This document shows, piece after piece, positions 53,708-63,124 of a stretch of DNA of 64,000 nucleotides. Position 1 is the stretch's first letter; every line of letters begins with the position of its first letter. The position numbers and the translations under genes are program-made. Source of the stretch: JAFMDF01 sp965222705 (GTDB lineage Bacteria > Bacteroidota > Bacteroidia > Chitinophagales > Saprospiraceae); assembly GCA_965222705.1 (NCBI GenBank), contig CBDCUO010000016.1, positions 186,001-250,000 on the forward strand, in the 5' to 3' direction. Below the pieces are notes generated by a model. That model made no database searches and had not been told where the DNA came from. It was given only the letters and a program-made list of their open reading frames with translations.

Positions 53708-54049
53708 ATGATTCTAACCACTACCAATAGTCTCGAAACCCATGAAATCGAAGCTTATCTAGGGTTGGTTACTGGAGAAACTATTATTGGTGCTAATATT
53801 TTTAAAGACTTTCTCGCCAGCATTCGAGATGTTGTAGGAGGTCGTTCTGGCTCCTATGAAAAGGTGCTGAAAGAGGCAAAATCAACCGCCTTACAAGAAA
53901 TGGAGGCACGCGCTGCCCAAATGGGGGCAGATGCCATCATTGGAATTGATCTGGACTACGAAACGCTGGGCGCAAATGCTGGAATGTTAATGGTCATCGC
54001 AACAGGCACGGCGATAAAAGTCAAAAACTCGCCAAAGGATTATGTATAG
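53708..54049 (+). CDS. YbjQ/UPF0145 family protein
   Basis: The protein has 113 residues: TTTNSLETHEIEAYLGLVTGETIIGAN, then DVVGGRSGSYEKVLKEAK and MGADAIIGIDLDYETLG. It forms pentameric rings in solved members and is called a putative heavy-metal-binding domain; the function is unproven. It ends 12 bp before hldD on the same strand. Confidence 0.92.
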   Translation: MILTTTNSLETHEIEAYLGLVTGETIIGANIFKDFLASIRDVVGGRSGSYEKVLKEAKSTALQEMEARAAQMGADAIIGIDLDYETLGANAGMLMVIATGTAIKVKNSPKDYV

Positions 54050-54061
54050 TAATGATAAAAA

Positions 54062-55024
54062 ATGATTCTACTTACCGGCGCAGCAGGCTTTATTGGAAGC
54101 TGTCTATTAAGTCAATTGAATAAAGAAGGGATAAAAGACTTTATTATTGTCGATGAATTTAGTAATGGCCTAAAAAATAGTAACCTCAGCCATAAGTCCT
54201 TCCTCAGAAAAATTCATCGAGATCAATTATTTGACTGGTTAAAATTGCATGGAAATAGCCTTGAGTTTGTTTTTCATTTAGGAGCCAGAACCGATACTAC
54301 AGAAAAAAATCGCCAAATTTTTGATCAATTGAATCTCAACTATTCTAAAAAAATATGGCGATTCTGCAGCGAAAGACAAATCCCCTTGGTTTATGCTTCT
54401 AGTGCAGCCACTTATGGTTTGGGAGAGCATGGATTTATAGATGATTCACTGATTATCAAACAATTAAAACCTCTAAACTTCTACGGGATTTCTAAAAATG
54501 ATTTCGATAAATGGGCAGTTCAACAAGTGGAAAAACCTCCTTTTTGGGCAGGCTTAAAATTTTTTAATGTCTATGGCCCCAATGAGTATCATAAGGGAAG
54601 AATGGCATCGGTCATTTTTCACGCTTTTCATCAAATTCAGCAAACCGGAGAGATGAAATTATTCCGTTCTCATCATCCAAATTTTAAGGACGGTATGCAA
54701 AGTCGAGACTTTATTTATATCAAAGATGTAATAAGCGTCTGTTCTTTTTTTCTATCAAAAAAAGCAGAAAGTGGTTTGTATAATGTTGGAACAGGAAGAG
54801 CACGTACCTTTTGGGATTTGGCAGTACATACTTTTAGGGCGATGCATTTATTCCCACTTATTTCCTTTATAGATACGCCCAAAGACATTCGCTCTACTTA
54901 TCAATATTTTACAGAAGCAAAAATAGAAAAATTGCGAAATGCAGGCTTTAAAGATGAGTTTTATACTTTAGAGCAGGGCATCGAGGAATACGTAAAATAT
55001 TTAAAGAAAAAAAGGAACTTTTGA
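54062..55024 (+). CDS. hldD: ADP-L-glycero-D-manno-heptose-6-epimerase
   Basis: The protein has 320 residues. This extended SDR has MILLTGAAGFIGS at the NAD(P)-binding start, VFHLGARTDTTEKN, YASSAATYGLGEHGF and catalytic YGISK (Tyr, Lys). GLKFFNVYGPNEYHKGRMASV and SRDFIYIKDV follow in the usual order. It epimerises ADP-D-glycero-beta-D-manno-heptose for LPS inner core. Other heptose genes are not in the window. Confidence 0.94.
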   Translation: MILLTGAAGFIGSCLLSQLNKEGIKDFIIVDEFSNGLKNSNLSHKSFLRKIHRDQLFDWLKLHGNSLEFVFHLGARTDTTEKNRQIFDQLNLNYSKKIWRFCSERQIPLVYASSAATYGLGEHGFIDDSLIIKQLKPLNFYGISKNDFDKWAVQQVEKPPFWAGLKFFNVYGPNEYHKGRMASVIFHAFHQIQQTGEMKLFRSHHPNFKDGMQSRDFIYIKDVISVCSFFLSKKAESGLYNVGTGRARTFWDLAVHTFRAMHLFPLISFIDTPKDIRSTYQYFTEAKIEKLRNAGFKDEFYTLEQGIEEYVKYLKKKRNF

Positions 55025-55061
55025 TCCGCTTTCGCCATTGTCTGAAAGAAATACTTCAACA

Positions 55062-56024
55062 ATGGAAAATAAAATTATAAAGCGGATTATCAAAAAAGTA
55101 AATATTCCAAGTATGCTCGATGTTTTGTCTGAACAGCTATCCTCTTCTGATCTGCAATCTTTACAGCTTGAAATTTATAAAAGAAGAGCCAAGAGAATAA
55201 GTCCCACCCAATTATTCAACCAATACCAAAATAGCCGTTTTACCAAGCCATCCCCAGTTGATCCCCGCAAACATATAGCTTTTGACCAATTGGCTTACCA
55301 GATTGCGGAAGATGTTTTTGAGCCTATCGAATTGTCCCCGCTCGCCCCTTTAGGCAACTGCTCGGTACTTGGTACAGTAGATCAGAATAAAACGATCTCA
55401 GCTATTAGAAATATGGAAGTGGTAGCAGACCCTACCAATGTCATGGCTTTAGAAGCCGCCCGTAGGAGAAAGATTTTATTAAAAAAAAATCAAAAAGATA
55501 AAACAGTTATCAATTTATGCAGTTCTCATCGAGTAGTTCGTGCTCAATATTTTGGCAAGCCGAATCACTATGCCCATTTCAATATCTTTGGGCTAGTTTC
55601 TTCAGGTTCAGATGAGGGGAATTTTAAGTTTGAAATCAATGAATTAACAAAACAACTTTCCTTTTATTTAGAATTGATGACAATCGATAATGATGAGTTC
55701 TGCTTTTTTTCTACAGAAGTATTACTGACTCCTTTAGAAAAGCAACTAGAGGCTCTACTTGTCAATTATTTATTACCTGTTTTAACCAAGCAATTCCCCA
55801 GCATAACTATTAGAATAGACAATGAAAGAAAAAATGGGTTGGGTTATTACCAGACGTTTTGTTTTACCATAAATGCGACCAATAAAAATGAGGAGTTAGT
55901 CCATTTAGTAGATGGAGGATTCACTTCCTGGACACAACAATTATTGAGTAATCAAAAGGAGCGATTACTAATTAGCGGTATTGGTTCCGAAAGAATTTGT
56001 ACCTTGTTTAGTCTAAGAGAGTGA
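55062..56024 (+). CDS. Unknown protein with class II aaRS-like traits
   Basis: The protein has 320 residues from MENKIIKRIIKK (ATG 55062; a TTG at 55038 is an alternative). I do not recognise a named family. Traits recall class II aminoacyl-tRNA synthetase relatives: LSPLAPLGNCSVLGTVDQNK, VVADPTNVMALEAARRRK, SSHRVVRAQYFG and a C-terminal ISGIGSERICTLF that resembles motif 3. It lacks an anticodon-binding domain. It could be a paralogue of HisZ or PoxA type. It follows hldD by 38 bp. Confidence 0.6.
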   Translation: MENKIIKRIIKKVNIPSMLDVLSEQLSSSDLQSLQLEIYKRRAKRISPTQLFNQYQNSRFTKPSPVDPRKHIAFDQLAYQIAEDVFEPIELSPLAPLGNCSVLGTVDQNKTISAIRNMEVVADPTNVMALEAARRRKILLKKNQKDKTVINLCSSHRVVRAQYFGKPNHYAHFNIFGLVSSGSDEGNFKFEINELTKQLSFYLELMTIDNDEFCFFSTEVLLTPLEKQLEALLVNYLLPVLTKQFPSITIRIDNERKNGLGYYQTFCFTINATNKNEELVHLVDGGFTSWTQQLLSNQKERLLISGIGSERICTLFSLRE

Positions 56025-56231
56025 TCCAATGAAATTTTTCTTGAAATGAATACCGCTAAAGTAGTAAAAATCCACTAATAGTCGTTACGAAAATGCTTGC
56101 CCCAGCTAAACCAGATAATTTTACAATTAAACTTTTCGTTTTTACAGCTAAAGCCAACCCAATGTAGGCTTATATCGTTATTAGCTATATTTATGAGCTT
56201 AATCGCCTTCATTTTCTTAAATCAAATAAAT

Positions 56232-58019
56232 ATGCAATTTAATCAAGTAGCAATATTGATATTTGCCCTTTCGATCTTTCTTTCTTGTGGACTAGATGCA
56301 CCTCCTAAAGAAATAGATATGGATATGGAGGTCAATAATTTTGGACTATTAGACCAAAATGGAAACTTTCATGAGCTATATTATCTATCAGATGCCAAAG
56401 CAGTCGTGTTATACATTCAGGGCAATGCTTGCCCAATCGTCAGAAATGCCATTACAGACCTCAAAGCAGTCAGGGCTAAGTATGCTGATAAAGGCGTAAA
56501 ATTTTTAATGTTGAATTCCAACTTACAGGACGACAGAACTTCGATAGCCCAAGAAGCCGAGGAATTCGACATAGATTTCCCCATTTTAGTAGATGAAGCT
56601 CAGTTAATTGGCGAATCTTTGCAATTATATAGAACTGCGGAGACGCTGGTCTTGGATCCAGAAACCTGGACAATTGCATACAGAGGCCCGATAAATGACC
56701 GCCTTGGTTACGAAAGCCAAAGAAATGAGGCCAAAAACAACTATCTGGACGACGCCTTAGCTGCTCTATTAAATGGAGAAATATTAGAAAAAAATATTAT
56801 TAAAAGTAAAGGTTGCTTAATCAAATTTGCCAATAAAGACAAGGCTAAATTTGCTGAGATTTCTTATGAAAAAGACGTTGCGCCTATTTTGGTAAAAAAA
56901 TGTATGAGATGCCATGTAGAAGGAGGCATTGCTCCCTGGGCGATGAAAGATTACAAAACAGTCTATGGTTGGTCCAATATGATGAGAGAAGTGCTAAGAG
57001 TCAAGCGAATGCCTCCCTGGCATGCTGACCCTCATTATGGCGAATGGTCCAATGACCTGTCTTTGAGCAATAAAGAATTGCAAACGTTGGTGCATTGGAT
57101 AGATGCTGGAGCGAAAAAAGAGGGAGGAAAAGACCCATTAGTTGCCTACACCACCCAGCCAGACGAGTGGAAACTAGGCGAGCCGCATTTATTATTTGAA
57201 CTAAATAAGGAAGATATTCCTGCAACTGGCATCATAGATTATCGTTACCAGGAATTTGAAGTACCTTTAAATAAAGAGGTTTGGGCAACAGCTATCCAGG
57301 TGATTCCGGGCAATACACAAGTGCTACACCACCTATTGGTAAGCGTTATCTATCCGGATGGCTATGTAGAGCCAATGGACAGAAGAAGCCCCTGGCTTGA
57401 TGGCTTGTTTGCTTCCTGGGCACCCGGCATTGATGTCGAAGTCTTCCCAGAAGGAACGGGACGACATTTGCCAAAAGGCTCTAAATTATGGTTCCAATTG
57501 CATTATACCACGAATGGGAAAGCCCAATCTGACCGATCAAAAGTAGGGGTTTATTATACAGAGGAAGCCCCTGAAAAAGAATATCTAATCGCTGGCCCAT
57601 TTAATCCGGAAATTGTCATCCCTCCCAATGAAGGAAATTATCAAAATAAAACCATGCAGGTTTTTGATAAAGAGGTCACTTTATACGGTTTAGCTCCCCA
57701 CATGCACTTTCGAGGGAAGGCAATGAAATATACCGCTATTTACCCAGACGGAAGCACTGAAATATTACTGAATGTTCCCAATTATAATTTTAACTGGCAA
57801 CGATATTATCGCCTGAAGCACCCTCAAGTGCTACCAGCAGGAACCAAAGTCTTGATAGAAGCTGCCTTTGACAATTCTCCCAGAAATACCTTTAACCCAG
57901 CCCCGGAGAAAACGGTTTATTGGGGTGATTTTTCTGTGGATGAAATGTTGATTGGCTATATGAGTTTTCATTATGGCAGGCAGGGAGATTCTAAAGAAAA
58001 ATCTTTATCCTTGAAATAG
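56232..58019 (+). CDS. Redoxin / c-type haem / copper-monooxygenase-like lipoprotein
   Basis: MQFNQVAILIFALSIFLSC is a lipoprotein leader, so ATG 56232 is chosen over a TTG 45 codons upstream. The 595 residues hold three parts. A redoxin fold (about 25-190) has NACPIVRNAI in place of CxxC. A haem-binding segment CMRCH (Cys224, Cys227, His228) sits in a planctomycete-type cytochrome context. A C-terminal half (about 320-580) resembles copper type II ascorbate-dependent monooxygenases (QVIPGNTQVLHHLLVSV, LAPHMHFRGKAMKYTA) with the characteristic His-rich copper sites. It is an envelope redox protein; substrate unknown. Confidence 0.82.
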   Translation: MQFNQVAILIFALSIFLSCGLDAPPKEIDMDMEVNNFGLLDQNGNFHELYYLSDAKAVVLYIQGNACPIVRNAITDLKAVRAKYADKGVKFLMLNSNLQDDRTSIAQEAEEFDIDFPILVDEAQLIGESLQLYRTAETLVLDPETWTIAYRGPINDRLGYESQRNEAKNNYLDDALAALLNGEILEKNIIKSKGCLIKFANKDKAKFAEISYEKDVAPILVKKCMRCHVEGGIAPWAMKDYKTVYGWSNMMREVLRVKRMPPWHADPHYGEWSNDLSLSNKELQTLVHWIDAGAKKEGGKDPLVAYTTQPDEWKLGEPHLLFELNKEDIPATGIIDYRYQEFEVPLNKEVWATAIQVIPGNTQVLHHLLVSVIYPDGYVEPMDRRSPWLDGLFASWAPGIDVEVFPEGTGRHLPKGSKLWFQLHYTTNGKAQSDRSKVGVYYTEEAPEKEYLIAGPFNPEIVIPPNEGNYQNKTMQVFDKEVTLYGLAPHMHFRGKAMKYTAIYPDGSTEILLNVPNYNFNWQRYYRLKHPQVLPAGTKVLIEAAFDNSPRNTFNPAPEKTVYWGDFSVDEMLIGYMSFHYGRQGDSKEKSLSLK

Positions 58020-58029
58020 GTTTAGATTT

Positions 58030-58911
58030 CTATATTGCTGAAACAGGCATTTTCCGGTTGACCCTTAGGATCATGCCTCTCAGCACTTTTTCCGTACCGC
58101 CTACTTCTACAAATTCGTCCACGCCGTCTGTAATCATATTTAAGATTGTTTGTGTCCAGCGAACAGGGGCGGTTAATTGAGCAATCAGATTTTGTCGAAT
58201 AATTGCAGGGTCAATCGCTTTTTGAGCATTGATATTTTGATAAATAGGGCATTTGGGAAGATGGAAAGTGGTATTTTCAATTGCCTCTTGCAATTCATCC
58301 TTTGCTGGCTCCATCAGAGGAGAGTGGAAAGCACCACCTACATTTAATATAATGGCTCTCCTTGCGCCTGCTTCGTTCAGCTTTTGCACAGCCATTTCAA
58401 CCCCTGGAATGGTCCCTGAAATCACCAATTGCCCGGGGCAATTATAGTTAGCAGCAACCACTATTTCCTCTGTGATACTATTACAAACTTCTTCTACTTT
58501 TTCATCCTCTAGTCCGACGATAGCAGCCATCGTGCTCTCTACCGCTTCACAAGCTTTTTGCATAGCTAAAGCTCTTTTTTGTACCAATTTTAATCCATCT
58601 TCCAAGGTTAATACGCCATTTGCAACCAAAGCAGAAAATTCACCTAGAGAATGCCCGGCAACTACATCGGGCTGAAAATGTTCCCCTGCCAGCTCTGCTT
58701 TTATAACCGAATGTATAAAAATGGCAGGTTGGGTGATTTTGGTTTGCTTTAATTCTTCCCCTGAGCCTTCAAACATGACATCGCTAATCCGATAGCCCAA
58801 AATGGCATTGGCCATTTCAAAAAGGGATTTAGCTTGTTCGGAATTTTGGTATAAATCCCTACCCATTCCTTCAAATTGAGCGCCCTGTCCGGGGAAAACA
58901 TATGCCTTCAT
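58030..58911 (-). CDS. fabD: Malonyl-CoA:ACP transacylase
   Basis: The protein has 293 residues, near the usual length. FPGQGAQFEGMGRDLY begins the family; the nucleophile is Ser88 in VAGHSLGEFSAL, with QLVISG and GAFHSPLM (His) completing the site. It loads malonate onto ACP for fatty acid synthesis. A minus-strand -7 box TACCTTTG lies at 58958-58965, and the IS5-type element begins about 90 bp further upstream. Confidence 0.97.
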   Translation of the reverse strand: MKAYVFPGQGAQFEGMGRDLYQNSEQAKSLFEMANAILGYRISDVMFEGSGEELKQTKITQPAIFIHSVIKAELAGEHFQPDVVAGHSLGEFSALVANGVLTLEDGLKLVQKRALAMQKACEAVESTMAAIVGLEDEKVEEVCNSITEEIVVAANYNCPGQLVISGTIPGVEMAVQKLNEAGARRAIILNVGGAFHSPLMEPAKDELQEAIENTTFHLPKCPIYQNINAQKAIDPAIIRQNLIAQLTAPVRWTQTILNMITDGVDEFVEVGGTEKVLRGMILRVNRKMPVSAI

Positions 58912-58957
58912 GCCTTAGTTGATTTTGTCTCGTTGGTAATGGTTCCGTTTCGGAGAG

Positions 58958-58965
58958 CAAAGGTA
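58958..58965 (-). promoter_or_regulatory. TACCTTTG -7 box of fabD
   Basis: Read on the minus strand, TACCTTTG followed by CTC fits TAnnTTTG and is 47 bp before the fabD ATG. Confidence 0.55.
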
Positions 58966-59055
58966 ATTTTTTTTAGAAAAAAGGAACAAGTCTTTTAATA
59001 TGTATTTAGTTGCCGAAATGTGTGGTATGAATTTGAAAGCCTAAAAGCAAACTAT

Positions 59056-60013
59056 GAAGTTGTTTAAAAATGTTTTGTTTTAAAAATAATTGGGTTTGAC
59101 CCTGCGCATTAAGATTAAAGAAAATACTAGGTAATGAAGGCTTTTAAAATTGCGTTTTAAGGTTTCAAATCGAACCAAAATCGCTTTAAAGGCATCAATC
59201 CAAGCATTTGTTCTTTCTACTGAAAAACGTTCTTTGTAAAGTTCTTCATCCAATAAGTAGTCATAATCAGTATTTTTTGAATTACGTTTATTTATATCAA
59301 TGTTTGCTATAATAAATATTGATTCAAAAAATTCTCTTAAACTGATTGCATCAAAACCTGCATCAGCATTTAAAAACAATCCGTTGCAAGAAATAGTAGC
59401 TGCCTCAATATCTGCTACTATTTTTGACAGCTGTTTTTCTATCTCAAACAGGTCATGATGATTACCAGAAACGGGGTCAGAAATTGCCAAGGGCATTCCA
59501 GATTTATCAGTCAAAAAAAGCATATTTGTGGTCTTACAGCTTTTTCTTTTCTGATAATCTACCGCTTGACCGCCTCGTTTGGCTGGTGTATGGCTGCCAT
59601 CAAGTTGGACGCTAGACATGTCTAAAAAAGATTTATATTTTCTTAAAAGATTTGTCCATAAATTTTTCCAACTGCCATCTTTAGACCACTTATTGAAATG
59701 GTAATAAACTGATTGCCAATTCATTAGTATTCGGCTACCAAATTGGGCAATGGGTAATTCTCTCCATTGCGTCCCTGTTTTAAGCCGATAAATTATGGCT
59801 TTGACAATTCGCCATAAGGGAACTTTTGTTTTTCTGCCCAAATGGGTTTGGCTCAAATAAGGCAATAAATTTTCTGTAATGAATTTTTTCGTTAATTTTA
59901 CGTACATCGTTGCAAAAATTTTTGTTAGGAAATTAGCATCCACAACTTAATATTTTTGCAACTTTTTTTTTGCCTTTTTTGAATTTTAACAAAAATCTTT
60001 TTTAAACAACTTC
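59056..60013 (-). mobile_element. IS5-family insertion sequence, 958 bp
   Basis: Both ends start GAAGTTGTTTAAAAA read inward (59056 on plus, 60013 on minus), and TAT flanks the element (59053-59055 and 60014-60016). One transposase gene lies inside. The right end is exactly at the stop codon of the RND pump gene: the last G of the TAG belongs to the element, but the sequence before insertion would also read TAG. Confidence 0.82.
59080..59907 (-). CDS. IS5-family DDE transposase
   Basis: The protein has 275 residues from MYVKLTKKFITENLLPYL (ATG 59905-59907); a GTG at 59943 adds 12 residues. The N-terminal DUF4096-type region has IVKAIIYRLKTGTQWRELP. DDE parts: MSSVQLDGSHTPAKRGG (first Asp), LFLNADAGFDA (second Asp) and FSVERTNAWIDAFKAILVRFE (Glu). 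The frame is intact and suits a functional IS5-type element. Confidence 0.92.
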   Translation of the reverse strand: MYVKLTKKFITENLLPYLSQTHLGRKTKVPLWRIVKAIIYRLKTGTQWRELPIAQFGSRILMNWQSVYYHFNKWSKDGSWKNLWTNLLRKYKSFLDMSSVQLDGSHTPAKRGGQAVDYQKRKSCKTTNMLFLTDKSGMPLAISDPVSGNHHDLFEIEKQLSKIVADIEAATISCNGLFLNADAGFDAISLREFFESIFIIANIDINKRNSKNTDYDYLLDEELYKERFSVERTNAWIDAFKAILVRFETLKRNFKSLHYLVFSLILMRRVKPNYF

Positions 60014-63000
60014 TATAAGTTTTTTATTCCAAACAAAACCTTATACAAAACCGGAACAAATAAAAGCGTAATGACTGTTGCAAATAGCAAACCGATCATA
60101 ATACCAATAGCCATAGGTTCCCACATCACCCCTCCGCCCAAATAGAGAGGAATCAATCCCAATGTTGTAGTAAAAGTGGTCAATAGAATAGGTCGAAATC
60201 TCTGTTGGGCTGCTGCAATAATGCCCTCGTAAGGCTTTCTACCAAAATCTTCTATTTCAATTTTAATTCGGTCTATTAGCACAATCGCATTATTGATAAC
60301 GATCCCCGCTAATGAAATGACTCCTAAAAATGCCATAAAACCAAAATAAGAGCCAAAAGAATAAAGCCCGATAATGACTCCGATCAACCCCAAGGGGATG
60401 GTCGCTAAAACAATAAATGTTTTTCTAAAAGAATTAAACTGGGCAATCAATAATAAGAGGATAATAAAACCCGCTAAAGGCAATTTGGCACCTACTGCCC
60501 CCATGGCATCTCCGCTTTGCTCAGACTCCCCGCCCAAACTATAAGTATAGCCCGATTTCCAACTAGCCGCCTCTTCTTCTAAGAAGGGGGTTAATGCTAC
60601 AGTAATGTCACTAGCTGTAAAACCACTTTGTGCATCACAACTTACCGTCATGGTTCGATACAAATTGCGCCTTTTTATTTTGGCATATTGCCAATCGGGA
60701 ATAATATTGGCTACTTGTATTAAAGGGACATTCTTGCCAGAATTTTGTGCGAAAATGTTGATGCCCCCTAGTTCTCGCACATCCAACTCCTGGCTTCCTT
60801 CATTCCGCATCATAATTGGAATATTATCTTCTCCATCTCGAAAAGAGCCAGAATTAAAACCAGAAAGAGAGGTTTTCAAAGAAGTGGCAATGTCCTGATT
60901 ACTAATTCCTGCGCGATTCGCTTTGTCAGGATTGATATCAATAACAAATTTTTTGATTTTCGGTCCCCAGTCGTCTTTAATATTCTTTGTACCGTTAATG
61001 CTATTCATCTTTTGCTTAATCGCTTCTGCAATCCGGTACAATTCTTCTGGCGCATTACCTGAAACTCGCACTGCGACATCTGCTCCACCGCCACCACCGC
61101 CCGCTAAGGGGCCCACTACCACATCGGCATCGGGAAAGGTTTCAAAACAAAAATCATCCAAGGTCTTTACTACCTCTTCATTGATCTCAAAACTGCTTGT
61201 ATTGAGTAGCAAGTGAGCATAGCCGGTATTAGCTTCCCCAGGCTGGTACCCTAAATCATAGGACTCGGGGCCTCGCCCAATAAATGCCGTCCAATCAACT
61301 ATTCCATTGGGGCGATGTTCATTTGCTTTTAATTCTTTAGCAATAAAATCTTCCAATTCTTCGACCACTTCAGCCGTTCGTTCAATTTTTGTTCCTAGAG
61401 GAAGGTTTAAGTCCAGAGTCACCAGGTTGCGGTCGCTGTCGGGAAAGAAAATAAAAGGCAATCTAGGAAACAATAATAAAGAGCCTACAAACAAACCAAT
61501 AATAGAAAGGAGGAAGACTGCCGGTCTTCGCATCGCCCAATTTAGTAGTTTTTGATAATAAATAGCCAGGTAGTCAAAAATGGATTTTTTGGCCGGAGCG
61601 TTCACGTCTCTTTTAGTAACTTTAATAAAAGAAACACCCAACATGGTTATCATCGTCATTGCTAAAATCCAAGAAGATAGTAAAGCCAATGTAATAACGC
61701 TAAACAAGGGACCCATAATTTCCCCCATAGTGTCTTCCGCTAAAAAGAACGCTAAAAAAGCAGCCGAAGTTGTCAAGGAAGAAACCAATAATGGAATCAT
61801 TAATTCTTTACTCGAATCTACTGCCGCTTTTAAAGGCGCTTGACCATTTTCCATTTTAACCATCATGGACTCCGAAACAACGATGGCATTATCTACTAAC
61901 ATCCCCAAAGCCATAATGAGTGCTGCTAATGAAACCTGATTTAGTCCAATATCAAAAAAGTTCATCAACAAAAGAGCCATTACTAAAGCCATCGGAATCA
62001 AACTGGCTACCACCATTCCTGTCCTAAAGCCCAAAAACAAAAGCATAACTACCAAAACAATAACGACCGACTGGATAACATTTCCAATAAAATCTGACAC
62101 TTTTGTTTCTACATAATAATCTTGTGCTGCAGTGCGGCTTAATTTTAAGCCAATTGGCAAAGAGTTATTATAAAAAGCAACTTTTTCGTCGATTACCTCC
62201 CCTAAACGAATCAAATTAGCCCCTTCTTTCAATGCAATAGAAATTGCTAATCCCGGGTTGCCATTAATTCTTACAAGTTGATCGGTAGGCGTTTTATAAG
62301 CACGAGTAATCTTTGCTATATCTCCCAACTCTACACTCGTGCCGCTTTGTCCAACAGGAATTAATGTTCTTTTTAAATCTCCGACCGATTCGTAATTTCC
62401 GGTGGGTTCTAAAACGATTCTTTCATTTTCTAAACTGACCTGCCCGCCGGGAAAAACGATATTGGTGCCGGCAATAATGTTTTGCAATTGCCCTGCGGTT
62501 AGTCCAATTTCTGCTAGGCGAGCATTTTCAAATTCTACATAAATTTGCTCTTCCTGAATACCGCTGATTTCCACCTCAGAAGCATCTCTTAATTTAATCA
62601 AATCGTCCCGAATATCTTTAGCATATTCTTTTAGCTCTGCATAGGCATAACCATCCCCCTCTAGTCCAAGCATAATGCCATAAACCACTCCCAAACCATC
62701 ATCTTGCACATTTGGTCCTCGGATTCCCTGGGGTAACTGATCTTTTATACTATCAATTTTTCTTCTAAGTCGGTCCCAAATTGCCTGTAAGTTCTCTTTT
62801 CTTATATCTGGCGTCACGGATACACTCACTATGGACAAGCCAGTTCTTGATTCACTTGTTACATCCCTTAATTCAGGCAATTCTTGGGCGACTTTTTCAA
62901 TTTTATCTGTAATTAGTTCTTCCACTCGCTCGGGGGAAGCGCCAGGGAATTCTGTTACCACCGTACATACCCGAATAGTAAAAGGAGGCATAGCATCTCG

Positions 63001-63099
63001 CGATAATTGATTATAAGCCAATAAGCCCATCCCCAAAATAACCAGTAAAACCATTAAAGTTACCCGATTATTATCTATTGCTATTTTGGTTAAATTCAT
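60013..63099 (-). CDS. Efflux RND transporter permease (AcrB-like)
   Basis: The protein has 1028 residues, typical of HAE1-type RND pumps. There are 12 membrane helices in two repeats with large periplasmic loops. GASPERVEELITDKIE near residue 55, ALIMALGMLVDNAIVVSE with its proton-relay Asp near residue 400, and ISLAGIVINNAIVLIDRI in the second half are diagnostic. It exports drugs, metals or metabolites with the adaptor encoded upstream. The stop codon overlaps the IS5-type element edge. Confidence 0.94.
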   Translation of the reverse strand: MNLTKIAIDNNRVTLMVLLVILGMGLLAYNQLSRDAMPPFTIRVCTVVTEFPGASPERVEELITDKIEKVAQELPELRDVTSESRTGLSIVSVSVTPDIRKENLQAIWDRLRRKIDSIKDQLPQGIRGPNVQDDGLGVVYGIMLGLEGDGYAYAELKEYAKDIRDDLIKLRDASEVEISGIQEEQIYVEFENARLAEIGLTAGQLQNIIAGTNIVFPGGQVSLENERIVLEPTGNYESVGDLKRTLIPVGQSGTSVELGDIAKITRAYKTPTDQLVRINGNPGLAISIALKEGANLIRLGEVIDEKVAFYNNSLPIGLKLSRTAAQDYYVETKVSDFIGNVIQSVVIVLVVMLLFLGFRTGMVVASLIPMALVMALLLMNFFDIGLNQVSLAALIMALGMLVDNAIVVSESMMVKMENGQAPLKAAVDSSKELMIPLLVSSLTTSAAFLAFFLAEDTMGEIMGPLFSVITLALLSSWILAMTMITMLGVSFIKVTKRDVNAPAKKSIFDYLAIYYQKLLNWAMRRPAVFLLSIIGLFVGSLLLFPRLPFIFFPDSDRNLVTLDLNLPLGTKIERTAEVVEELEDFIAKELKANEHRPNGIVDWTAFIGRGPESYDLGYQPGEANTGYAHLLLNTSSFEINEEVVKTLDDFCFETFPDADVVVGPLAGGGGGGADVAVRVSGNAPEELYRIAEAIKQKMNSINGTKNIKDDWGPKIKKFVIDINPDKANRAGISNQDIATSLKTSLSGFNSGSFRDGEDNIPIMMRNEGSQELDVRELGGINIFAQNSGKNVPLIQVANIIPDWQYAKIKRRNLYRTMTVSCDAQSGFTASDITVALTPFLEEEAASWKSGYTYSLGGESEQSGDAMGAVGAKLPLAGFIILLLLIAQFNSFRKTFIVLATIPLGLIGVIIGLYSFGSYFGFMAFLGVISLAGIVINNAIVLIDRIKIEIEDFGRKPYEGIIAAAQQRFRPILLTTFTTTLGLIPLYLGGGVMWEPMAIGIMIGLLFATVITLLFVPVLYKVLFGIKNL

Positions 63100-63124
63100 T
63101 TTGGTCCATTATTTTTAAGTGCTT

